Positions 44,900 to 53,996 of a stretch of 64,000 nucleotides of DNA are shown in pieces (position 1 is the stretch's first letter; each line of letters opens with the position of its first letter). A model generated the notes under the pieces. That model saw only the letters and a program-made list of their open reading frames with translations, was not told the origin of the DNA and made no database searches. The position numbers and the translations under genes are program-made. The DNA lies in NCBI GenBank assembly GCA_963788125.1, contig CAWBFN010000002.1:1178001-1242000 (forward strand), given 5' to 3'. The stretch is from Bog-473 sp963788125. Lineage in GTDB: Bacteria; Actinomycetota; Acidimicrobiia; Acidimicrobiales; RAAP-2.

Positions 44900-45180
44900 T
44901 ATGTCGTCAGCGGCGTCTCCACTCTGGGGGAGGCGGCAGACGAGCTGGGCACCAGTAAAGAGAACGCGCAATCCCGATCGGCGCCTTAGTGGCGGGTGGT
45001 ATTTCGAGAACTCCGGAGGCCAACGGTCCGGTGCAGGCGCAGATGAAGCCGATCTTGATCGGGGTGCTCGAGCTGCCTGCCCCGGCCACCCCGGCCCGGC
45101 CAGGGCCGCCGTCGCGGCCAGTCCGAGCGAGGGGAGCATCGTCGCCGCTCGGATCACACCGAACTCCGCGTCGGTCCCGG
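44900..45180 (-). pseudogene. branched-chain-amino-acid-type ABC substrate-binding protein, N-terminal fragment
   Basis: On the minus strand, MIRAATMLPSLGLAATAALA looks like a signal peptide; the expected lipobox Cys is lost and the frame shifts. Another frame then reads SSSTPIKIGFICACTGPLAS, the start of the periplasmic-binding fold of LivJ-type proteins (K(I/V)GFi....GP.a). Nothing matches after that. Ends and start are approximate; clearly a remnant. Confidence 0.55.
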
Positions 45181-45379
45181 CGGGGTACTAGGACAACTTG
45201 TCCTGAACACGTTCGGACTTGCCCCTTAAGATCCGGCGAGTGCTGCGAGATACTCTCGGCCTCAAAGCCAGCTGGTCAGCTTACGCATGCCAACGACAAT
45301 GACGCGTGCAGAAGAACTTCGCATGCAGAGACCGAAGTCAACGATTCCCGACAGGCCGCGAAGGGGGTTCGTTGGAGGA

Positions 45380-45486
45380 CAGACCTCGGTTTCGAGAATA
45401 TTAGTTTATCCGGCGCTCCCACCCCGATCATTCCCCCAGTGCCTCCCTCCAGCGACACCGCCCATCGGCGCGTTGGCAATGGGGCC
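45380..45486 (-). pseudogene. decayed second copy of the start of the nitronate monooxygenase gene
   Basis: The minus strand here aligns with 47771-47910 of the intact gene: PIANAPMGGVAGGR against PIVNAPMGGVAGGR, then a gap of about 30 bases, then gatcggggtgggagcgc and a block with ctcgaaaccgaggt against cctccaaaccgaggt. A stop follows GGSAG. Orientation is opposite to the intact gene 2.3 kb away, so this is an inverted, decayed duplicate. Confidence 0.65.
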
Positions 45487-45523
45487 GCTATCACTTTCCG
45501 GCCCCTCGATTGCCATGGAGACA

Positions 45524-46789
45524 TCAGGCCTCTTTGGTGGTACGAGCTTCCCAGTGTTGCGGGAGGTCCGACTGGCTCTCGACAAGTGCTTTAGCCCGGA
45601 CGACCACGATTGCGATGTCATCTTTGATTTCATCACTAAGCATCGTCCGAGCGAGCTGGCGACACACGGCCTCGGAGTTCTCAGCTTTGACGACGTTGCG
45701 AAGTCGTTCCATTCCGTCGTCGAGGCTCTCTCCCCTTCGTTCGACCAGGCCATCGGTGTAGAAAACCATCACTGCTCCCTCAGGCAGCGCTACGACGGTC
45801 GACGATCTGGCGATCTCAGTACGTATGCCGAGTGGCGGTCCGATTGGCAGGCTGAGGAAGTGGCCCGGTTCCTCCAGGGGGACTAAAAGCGGGGCCGGAT
45901 GACCTGCGGTGGCCACGCGGAATTCGTCGTACGGGAAGGAGGCCGTGCCGCACACGGCGGTCACCATCGTCGATGGTTCGAAGTGCTGGACTGTCCGACT
46001 GGTGAGCTCCAGGACCTCTGCTGGCTCGCCGTTGATTAGAGCATAGGAACGCAATGCGCTTCGCACCCGACCCATCACCACCGCCGCATGCAGGCCGTGG
46101 CCAGCCACGTCACCGGCGACAACCCACAGGTCTCCGGAGGGTACGGTGAAGACGTCGTACCAGTCGCCACCGACAGGCTCGTCTGGGGTGAGATAGCGAG
46201 TGGCGAACTCCAGGCCCGGACACTCGGGTAGCCGCCCGGGGAGCAGGCTACGTTCCACTAGGGTGGTCGCTGCGCGCTCTACCGCCAGCTGACGAGCCTG
46301 GACCGCACCGGCGAGCCGTTCGGCGACCACCTCGAGCAGTTCCACGTCGGCAAGCTCGAACCGGCGGTCCTCGAGCCGGCCGACATGGAGGACACCGATC
46401 AGCTCGTCTGCCACGATGAGCGGCACGCCGAGCATGGTGCGGATCCCCTTCTCCCAAAGGATTGGGTTCGCGACCGTCGTCGAGTCGACCCGATCCAGGC
46501 GCATCGGCTCCTTCGATTGGGCGATGCGGCCGGCGAAACCGACACCGACCGGCAGCCGGACGCCCTGGCGGACCTCCTCCTCGATGCCACACGCCGCCCG
46601 TGCGACGAGATCGCCAGAGTCCTTTTCGAGTAGCAGCACGGCTGCGGTGTCCGCGCCGAGAATGCCACGGACACGTTCCAATAGCTCGATGAGCAGGTTC
46701 TCAACATCCAAGCGGCCCAGCTTGCTGTCGGTGACTGCCCGAAAGTTGGCCAGCTGGCCTTGGGCGCTTAGGTCACCGTCGCTCTTCAC
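45524..46789 (-). CDS. GAF-domain PP2C (SpoIIE-type) serine phosphatase
   Basis: 421 residues if GTG 46789 is the start; the open frame extends to 47029 but the extra part has no coding look. Residues about 25-165 are a GAF sensor (LGADTAAVLLLEKDSGDLVA, GVGFAGRIAQSKEPMRLDRV, GIRTMLGVPLIVADELIGVL). Residues about 200-400 are the SpoIIE/PP2C domain: DEPVGGDWYDVFTVPSGDLW with a metal Asp, VVAGDVAGHGLHAAVVMGRV with the second metal Asp, MVFYTDGLVERRGES and a final DDIAIVVVRAK. It dephosphorylates an anti-anti-sigma protein in partner-switching pathways. The ATPase fragment at 51165 belongs to the same kind of pathway. Confidence 0.9.
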   Translation of the reverse strand: MKSDGDLSAQGQLANFRAVTDSKLGRLDVENLLIELLERVRGILGADTAAVLLLEKDSGDLVARAACGIEEEVRQGVRLPVGVGFAGRIAQSKEPMRLDRVDSTTVANPILWEKGIRTMLGVPLIVADELIGVLHVGRLEDRRFELADVELLEVVAERLAGAVQARQLAVERAATTLVERSLLPGRLPECPGLEFATRYLTPDEPVGGDWYDVFTVPSGDLWVVAGDVAGHGLHAAVVMGRVRSALRSYALINGEPAEVLELTSRTVQHFEPSTMVTAVCGTASFPYDEFRVATAGHPAPLLVPLEEPGHFLSLPIGPPLGIRTEIARSSTVVALPEGAVMVFYTDGLVERRGESLDDGMERLRNVVKAENSEAVCRQLARTMLSDEIKDDIAIVVVRAKALVESQSDLPQHWEARTTKEA

Positions 46790-47095
46790 GCACTTAGCGT
46801 ACCGGTATCCGAGCGATGCTCTGGAGCGGATACTGCCGTGCCGAGCCACGACTGGCTGCGCCCGGACTCTCGGTAGCCGAGACTGGAGGCCGTGTTCGGC
46901 ATAGCGCTCCACCATGATCGTCGGGTCGCCATCGGGTGCAGTCCTCGTTCCACTGGAGATCGCCGTCGCTCTGCTCATCGTGCAAGCTCGTCGTCGTGCG
47001 CCCCGGCTCACCCACCGTTCTAACGCCATTCTGGCCGGGAGCCACGCTCCGCAGTCACGCAGCCACCGTGTCTAAATTGCATTGGAGGCCCGACC
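46790..47095. promoter_or_regulatory. divergent region between phosphatase and DUF3565 genes
   Basis: About 300 bases holding both promoters; tggagg (47081-47086) is the ribosome site for the plus-strand gene. No palindrome was noticed. The frame running through it on the minus strand (to 47029) shows no family resemblance. Confidence 0.35.
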
Positions 47096-47728
47096 ATGGA
47101 GCAGAACATCACTGGCTACCACCAAGACGACCAAGGGGACTGGGTCGCCGAACTGTCCTGCGGCCACATCCAGCATGTCCGCCACCGGCCACCCTTCCAG
47201 TTACGAGACTGGGTCCTCGAACCTGGCGGGCGATCGACCCGGCTCGGGTCACCCCTGGACTGCCCTCTCTGTGAGCGGGCGGAGATGCCCGACTCCTTGC
47301 GTTATGTGCGCACTACGCCGATCTGGGACGAAGGCACCGTGCCGGCCGCTCTGCGCCGAGCCCATCGGATCGCGGCAGGAACCTGGGGCAGGATCGTCGT
47401 CCACGACGGCGGACTGCGTTTTGCGGCGGCCACCACTCCCGCGATCCACGTCGAGTTGGGAAAAGGCGAGACCCAAGTCATCTCCCCAGGCGTCGAGCAC
47501 GAGATCGAGCCGTTGGGTGTCGTACGCTTCAGTGTCGAGTTCTTCACCGTGGACCGTGGCGACCAACCCTACGAGCCCACCGAATCCGGCGAGGTCGAGG
47601 TCGGAGAGCTGGCGGACGAGGGCGGCGATCCGGCGTGCTGGGCACGGCTTGTCTGTCCCGAATGCGGGGCCATCCTGAACGGTGGAGATCACCGTGCAGG
47701 CTGTCCGGCCACGGGGGCGGCCGGGTGA
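47096..47728 (+). CDS. DUF3565-DUF1971 fusion protein with C-terminal zinc ribbon
   Basis: 210 residues from ATG 47096. Residues 1-65 match DUF3565: DWVAELSCGHIQHVRHRPPF and a CPLCERAEMP pair, a likely zinc site. Residues 70-150 match DUF1971, the cupin-like domain also found at the N-terminus of some TehB proteins: RTTPIWDEGTVPAALRRAHR, AGTWGRIVVHDGGLRFA and QVISPGVEHEIEPLG. Residues 180-205 form a CPECGAIL-type ribbon with a second Cys (RAGCP). Such fusions are associated with tellurite or oxidative stress in other bacteria, by inference only. The stop overlaps the ATG of the nitronate monooxygenase (TGATG), so translation is coupled. Confidence 0.85.
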   Translation: MEQNITGYHQDDQGDWVAELSCGHIQHVRHRPPFQLRDWVLEPGGRSTRLGSPLDCPLCERAEMPDSLRYVRTTPIWDEGTVPAALRRAHRIAAGTWGRIVVHDGGLRFAAATTPAIHVELGKGETQVISPGVEHEIEPLGVVRFSVEFFTVDRGDQPYEPTESGEVEVGELADEGGDPACWARLVCPECGAILNGGDHRAGCPATGAAG

Positions 47729-48687
47729 TGCGATTTTCCACGGCGTGGTCCGAGGCGGCAGGTCTGAGGGTCCCCATTGTCAACGCGCCGATGGGCGGTG
47801 TGGCCGGCGGAAGGTTGGCCACGGCCGTCTCGGCTGCCGGCGGGCTCGGGATGATCGGGGTGGGGAGCGCTGGTTCAGCTAAGTTCCTCCAAACCGAGGT
47901 TCGTCATCCGAAAGAGGCGGGCATCGGTTTCGGAATCGGCCTCATCGACTGGGCCGTGCGGCGGGACCCGGTGTTGTTGGAGGCGGCGATCGCCGCACGG
48001 CCCGCGCTGGTCTCGGTGAGTTTCGGCGACGACTGGTCGTGGGTTGACCTCGTCCACGCCGCCGGCATCGTCACCGCGACCCAGGTCTACGACAGCGATC
48101 AAGCACGACGGGCCGCCGATGCGGGAATCGAGGTCCTCGTGGCCCGCGGCGCCGAGGGAGGGGGTCACGGCCAGCCCACGATCGGCACCCTGCCATTGCT
48201 GGACTCGGTGCTCGACGCCGTCGACGCCCCGGTCCTTGCCGCCGGAGGAATAACCACTGGCAGAGGCGTCGCCGCGGTGTTGGCGGCCGGGGCGTCAGGG
48301 GTGTGGATGGGAACCGCGTTCGCCGCCTGCCCCGAATCGCTGATTTCGGAGCCGGCACGCCAGGCCCTGCTGCGCGCGTCAGGAGCAGACACCGTGGTCA
48401 CCAGCGCATTCGACGTGGCGCTTGGTTATCCGTGGCCGGCCGGGTACCCCGAACGCGTGCTGCGCAATGACTTCACCGAACGATGGTCGAAACATGAGGA
48501 ACAGCTGGCCGACGACAACGATGCTGTATCCGCGTTGGTGGCCGGCATCGCGGCCGGAGACCTCGCGCTGGTCCCCGTCAACGCGGGCCAGGGAGTTGGT
48601 TCTTTGATCGAATCCCGCTCCGCCGCCTACGTGATCGAGCGACTCTGCCTGGACGCGTCCACGTTTCTCCGATTATCGGAGCGTTGA
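47728..48687 (+). CDS. nitronate monooxygenase (NPD family)
   Basis: 319 residues from ATG 47728, coupled to the previous stop. FMN-dependent TIM-barrel enzyme oxidising alkyl nitronates such as propionate-3-nitronate. Landmarks: PIVNAPMGGVAGGRLATAVS (family PI..APM.G.s...La.AVs.aGGLG), AAGGLGMIGVGSAGS, VARGAEGGGHGQPTIGTLPL with the phosphate loop and active-site His region, PVLAAGGITTGRGVAAVLAA and SGVWMGTAFAACPES. The length fits actinobacterial class members. A decayed inverted copy of its start lies at 45380-45486. Confidence 0.92.
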   Translation: MRFSTAWSEAAGLRVPIVNAPMGGVAGGRLATAVSAAGGLGMIGVGSAGSAKFLQTEVRHPKEAGIGFGIGLIDWAVRRDPVLLEAAIAARPALVSVSFGDDWSWVDLVHAAGIVTATQVYDSDQARRAADAGIEVLVARGAEGGGHGQPTIGTLPLLDSVLDAVDAPVLAAGGITTGRGVAAVLAAGASGVWMGTAFAACPESLISEPARQALLRASGADTVVTSAFDVALGYPWPAGYPERVLRNDFTERWSKHEEQLADDNDAVSALVAGIAAGDLALVPVNAGQGVGSLIESRSAAYVIERLCLDASTFLRLSER

Positions 48688-48768
48688 GCCAGATGCCGGG
48701 GCCACGGTCGAGAGAGCCACGCTTTGGCCGGACGTTGACGTGGGATGCTGCCGGAACTCGGCTGCGCG

Positions 48769-50583
<1,815 letters not shown>

Positions 50584-50590
50584 ACGGAAC

Positions 50591-50675
50591 GCTCCCTACG
50601 CCGGCATTATCCGGTCAGGTTCGGTCGGTCGACGGCCCTAGCCGTCCTCTCAGCTCGCTTGGTGCGAACTCCCGA
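50591..50675 (-). promoter_or_regulatory. TPP riboswitch (THI element)
   Basis: The minus strand carries the conserved thi-box: gggagttcgcacc entering P1/P2, gctgagaggacgg in the pyrimidine-sensor side, then gaccgaacctgaccggataatgccggcgtagggag (shown here only as landmarks: cctgac, ggataatgccggcg). Order and spacing are those of TPP riboswitches. It ends 7 bases before ATG 50583, so it most likely controls translation by covering the start region. The landmarks show no gap. Confidence 0.9.
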
Positions 50676-50699
50676 TGCGCTGCAGACGTTAGCAGCAAG

Positions 50700-51164
50700 G
50701 TGTTCTCTGGATCAACACAACTGACGAGTCGAAGTCGTCACACGGGACTCGTCTGCGAGCCTCCAAGAGCGGTCCGGACCGCTGCACTTCGACTTTCGTG
50801 GTCCCGGGTGTCTGGCTGCTATCCGGAGGCAAGCGCCTCGGGGTTTCCGGCGTCTTCTCCAACGTACTGGCTTTGGCCGACCTCGACGTTGCCGCCGCAC
50901 TCCTGCTGGAGGGTGCACACCGAAGGACTGTCTACCCACCGTGCGCCGGGGTCCGATGAAGGAAGCCCTCACCGGTAACTTTGCCATGCAGCTCCATGAC
51001 TTGAGCGCGAGGGGGGTGTGCGACGCTACCTCTAGGTATATGTAGACCGGACAAGCCAACGCCAGCGAACCCCGGCTTCCCGACCAATCGACATACCGAC
51101 TGACGACCTAAATAGCAAACCGATGGGCGACTGATTCGGAGGGGTAAGTAGGGAGCACCCGGGA
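50700..51164. other. intergenic, nothing recognised
   Basis: 460 bases between the riboswitch promoter side and the ATPase fragment. Frames on both strands have no family resemblance. The thiC promoter should lie at the left edge and the ATPase promoter at the right (gattcggagg near 51133-51142). Confidence 0.4.
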
Positions 51165-51490
51165 ATGACCGAGCGAGCAACGCCCGATGCGCGGAGAGGC
51201 ACGCCTATGGCCACCGAAATACCGGTCAGGCAACCGGGCGACGCCCGTCACATCGTGCGGGCACGGCTCAAAGATGTACCTGTCAACCTGGTCGAAGTGG
51301 TCGAGCTACTCACCTCCGAGTTGGTCACCAATGCACTCGTATACGGAGCCGGCGACCCGGCATTGGTGCTCGGAATCGACGAGATCCAGCGCAATATTCG
51401 TGTCGAGGTCCATGACGCCGAGCCGACCCTTGACCTCCAACCTGTCCATGGTGGGCCATCCCGCACGAAGGGCCGGGGACTCGCCATTCC
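51165..51490 (+). pseudogene. anti-sigma-type ATP-binding protein (HATPase_c_2), C-terminally truncated
   Basis: From ATG 51165: QPGDARHIVRARLKDVPVNL, then VVELLTSELVTNALVYGAG, which is the N box of GHKL ATPases (SELVTNAx.HA), and VEVHDAEPTLDLQP, the DxG-type strand. Family members continue after GRGLAI with the last helix (GRGL.IV..LA..WG). Here the sequence changes at about 51487 into the 3' side of the integrase gene read from the other strand. Such proteins are kinases/anti-sigma factors in partner-switching, the same pathway type as the SpoIIE phosphatase at 45524. Confidence 0.75.
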
Positions 51491-52453
51491 ATGGAAGCGG
51501 CAGTCGACGCCCGCCCGGTCGCGAATGCGGATGAACGCCTGGGACACGGCATGGGGTAAGTAAGGGACTTGTCCGAGAGGGTCCCGGCTCCAGACGAAGC
51601 CGTCCTCGGGCACCTCGACCTCTATCAGCGAGGCCGATTCGATGAGCTTGTCGTAGCGATTGCGGATAATGTCGATGCCATCGGGGTCAAGCTTGAAGGA
51701 ACGGACCTGATTCGACTTCGGGAGCTTCATGTCCCAATGTTTTCCCACCTGCCACACTGACAACCGAACCGTGATTATGCACTCGTCCAGGTTGATTGCA
51801 GAGAACCGAAGGCCGCATATCTCGCCGTCTCTCATTCCGCTCAGGGCAGCGACGGTGATGAGACCGGCCATCTCTGGGTTGCGCGATTTCCTGGCCTCGG
51901 CGATCAGAGCCCGGACTTCCTCAGGTTCGGGTACTCGCATTGGCTTGTAAACTGCCTTGGGCGCCTTCACCACGCCAGCGACGTTCGACGGGACCCAACC
52001 CCAGACAAGAGCCTGTTGCAAGGCCGCATGGATGATGCGGTGATAGGTCAGCACGGTGCGGTCGCCCTTGCCCTTGGCACGACAGGCTACGTAAAAGCGA
52101 TCCAGATCGCGGGAGCCGAGCCGGTCCAGTGGCTTACTGCCAAGCACCGGCCTAATGTCCTTGTCGATCTTGCGGCGGTCTTCGGCGAGCGTGGTCTTGG
52201 CGGCGCCCATGCCCTCGCGATAGGCGTTCCATTCGTCGAAAAGCATCCCCAACGTCCCAGCGGTGCCACCGTGCTTCCCTTCGGCCACCTCGGCTTCCAA
52301 CTTTGATCGGAGCTTCCTTGCCGCGGCGGCGGTGCCCGTGATAGATCGGCTTACATGGCGGGTCCGACCCGTGAGAGGATCACGGGAGACAAATGCACGT
52401 ACTTCCCACACGCCCTTCTTCTTTTCGCGGATGGATCGGAGATCGTCGCTCAT
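51487..52453 (-). pseudogene. phage-type tyrosine integrase, catalytic C-terminus deleted
   Basis: From ATG 52453: an N-terminal arm domain (GVWEVRAFVSRDPLTGRTRH), a SAM-like core-binding domain (LFDEWNAYREGMGAAKTTLA, RDLDRFYVACRAKGKGDRTV, IHAALQQALVWGWVPSNVAG) and the start of the catalytic domain with AALSGMRDGEICGLRFSAIN, which contains the first active-site Arg. It runs to AFIRIRDRAGVDCRFHGM, where the HxLRH motif should follow, but at about 51487 homology stops. The last Arg, both His and the Tyr nucleophile are gone. The break coincides with the truncated end of the ATPase gene on the other strand. The gene is divergent from tRNA-Arg, 62 bases away. Confidence 0.88.
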
Positions 52454-52515
52454 GTGAACAAAATAGATGGGATATTGTTGGGATGTAGCCCATGGCTAAC
52501 ACGTCCGTCCTGTTA

Positions 52516-52587
52516 GCCCCCGTAGCTCAGGGGATAGAGCATCGGTTTCCTAAACCGTGTGCGCAAGTTCGAATCTTGCCGGGGGCG
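52516..52587 (+). tRNA. tRNA-Arg (anticodon CCT)
   Basis: Complete cloverleaf. The acceptor stem pairs gcccccg (52516-52522) with cgggggc (52580-52586), discriminator g 52587. The D-arm tagctcaggggatagagc, the anticodon loop ttCCTaa and the T-arm with gttcgaatc are all present. CCA is not encoded. Integrases commonly use the 3' half of tRNA genes as attachment sites, which fits the adjacent integrase. Confidence 0.93.
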
Positions 52588-52589
52588 CT

Positions 52590-52605
52590 CGAGGAAGATC
52601 AGTTG
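52590..52605 (+). repeat. 16-bp direct repeat next to tRNA-Arg, copy at 57852-57867
   Basis: cgaggaagatcagttg occurs three bases after the tRNA end and again at 57852-57867 in the same orientation. It could be an attachment-site core bracketing a 5.3-kb segment with the HNH nuclease and the second permease, but a 16-base match can also arise by chance in a window this size. Confidence 0.3.
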
Positions 52606-52735
52606 GGATGTGAAGTCCCGGTAGGTGCACGACACCCTGGCTCCGGTAGATGGGCGACACCCCATCCGCCACCGGGGGATCCAACCCCTCTTCACTTTGA
52701 ACCAACACGTTCGCGAAGCGAAGGAGGGCGTCATT

Positions 52736-53210
52736 GTGCTGGTGGAGCTGGGTCTCGTGGAACAACGGTATAAGGCCGTGCTCGAGGTTCTCAACGACGG
52801 AGCCACCGTCACCGACGTGGCTCGTCGCTATGGGGTCGGTCGCCAGGCGGTCCATTCCTGGCTTCGCGCTAGGGGGGAGGGGGTCTGGGGGCCCTAGTGG
52901 ATCAGAGTCGGCGTCCCGACACCTGCCCGCACCAGATGCCACCGGTGGTCGAGGCCAAGATCCTCGAGCTCCGGCGCCTCAATCCGGGCTGGGGCCCTCG
53001 CACCATCTTGAGTCGCCTGGCCCGCGAGAACCTAGAGCCGCTGCCGTCGCGCTCGGCCATCTATCGAGCACTGGTGCGCCACCAGCTGATCTATCCATCC
53101 CCTCGACGGCGCCGACCCAGTGACGACAAACGCTGGGAGGGCTCCCGCCCCATGGAGCTGTGGCAGATGGACGTGACCGCCGGCGTTTACTTCGCCGACG
53201 GGTCGAAGAG
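52736..53210 (+). pseudogene. IS481-type transposase, N-terminal part, frameshifted
   Basis: GTG 52736 follows aaggaggg. It reads LVELGLVEQRYKAVLEVLND and GATVTDVARRYGVGRQAVHS, the helix-turn-helix of IS481 transposases. In a G-rich run (52872-52893) the frame changes and WLR is followed in the new frame by VDQSRRPDTCPHQMPPVVEA, ILELRRLNPGWGPRTILSRL, RSAIYRALVRHQLIYPS and MELWQMDVTAGVYFADGSK with the first catalytic Asp. The rve core then breaks off near 53206, where HNH-nuclease coding sequence continues in frame. No other parts of the element are here. Confidence 0.78.
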
Positions 53211-53223
53211 ATACTCACCGATA

Positions 53224-53616
53224 ATGGCAGTGCTGGTCGTCCGAATAGGGGATCGAAGTTATTGGCAGTTCCAAAACCTTTTCTATTGTGATAACGATGG
53301 TCTCTCGGCGGAAGAGATTCACACATTGCTGGTTACCCGAAAACAGCGAGACCGAGCTCGAATCGAGGGAGCGCTGGCAATGGTTACCCAAGGGTTTGCG
53401 AACTCGGGCGCTCAGCGCGGATCCATACCTGATGACGTGAAGCAATTCGTTTGGACACGAGACGGCGGACAATGTCGATCCTGCGCCATCACAACTGAGC
53501 TGCAGTACGACCACGTGATCCCAGTGGCGTTGGGGGGCGCCTCAAGTGCCGAGAATCTCCAGATCCTTTGTGGCCCCTGCAATCGTCGGAAGGGCGCACG
53601 TCTGACCGCCTCGTAG
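53224..53616 (+). CDS. HNH endonuclease domain protein, fused in frame to transposase remnant
   Basis: About 130 residues from ATG 53224, though the frame is open from 52897 through the transposase remnant, so a 239-residue chimera is possible. The first part, SYWQFQNLFYCDNDGLSAEE, is a conserved leader of this HNH family. The HNH finger is complete: VKQFVWTRDGGQCRSCAITT, ELQYDHVIPVALGGASSAEN, LQILCGPCNRRKGARLT, with two CxxC pairs for zinc and the DH metal/catalytic pair. Such nucleases nick or cut DNA; stand-alone actinobacterial members are of unknown purpose. It lacks its own clear ribosome site, so expression may depend on the upstream frame. Confidence 0.8.
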   Translation: MAVLVVRIGDRSYWQFQNLFYCDNDGLSAEEIHTLLVTRKQRDRARIEGALAMVTQGFANSGAQRGSIPDDVKQFVWTRDGGQCRSCAITTELQYDHVIPVALGGASSAENLQILCGPCNRRKGARLTAS

Positions 53617-53710
53617 GGTCCGACTTAGTAGGTCTGTTTTACCCGCTGACGAGGGCATAAGCCGCTTCCAAGAAGCGCGACTCGACGCAAAAAAGACAAA
53701 TCATTGGCGG

Positions 53711-53754
53711 ATTGAGTATCCGTGCCCACTTGAATATGGGCATGGATACTCAAT
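53711..53754. repeat. 18-bp inverted repeat (hairpin)
   Basis: Arms at 53711-53728 (attgagtatccgtgccca) and 53737-53754 with an 8-base loop; the single mismatch is a G-U type pair in RNA. It is not next to the end of an intact gene on the plus strand, but could end HNH transcription about 95 bases upstream. Confidence 0.75.
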
Positions 53755-53849
53755 CTGATGATCTCGACCCCCACGAGGAGTCCGAGCCGGCGGAGCCCGC
53801 CTCCGCAGATACCGAAATTGGCAGAGACGTCACGACCAATCACTTTTCC

Positions 53850-53895
53850 CGAGGTTTCGGGGACCGGTGTCGATCCGGTGACCTCACGCTTTTCA
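53850..53895 (-). other. tRNA 3'-end-like fragment
   Basis: The minus strand reads gaggtc, then accgg-atcgaca-ccggt, then ccccgaa: a variable loop, a perfect five-bp T-arm with a 7-base loop resembling TTCGAxx, and a possible 3' acceptor strand. The 5' half of a tRNA is missing. A lone 3' tRNA half is what integration into a tRNA gene leaves at one attachment site. The match could also be chance. Confidence 0.35.
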
Positions 53896-53996
53896 GGGTG
53901 GATCGGCACGGAATTCGTCCGATACTCACCTGCCGAATTCAGGGAAAAGACGAGATCAAGAATGACCTGAGAAAGAAAAACTCGCCGACAAACCTG

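Noticed and set aside
46790..47029. N-terminal extension of the SpoIIE phosphatase to 47029
   Set aside because: The extra 80 residues are Arg-rich without pattern and lie in the divergent promoter region; GTG 46789 gives a normal domain start.
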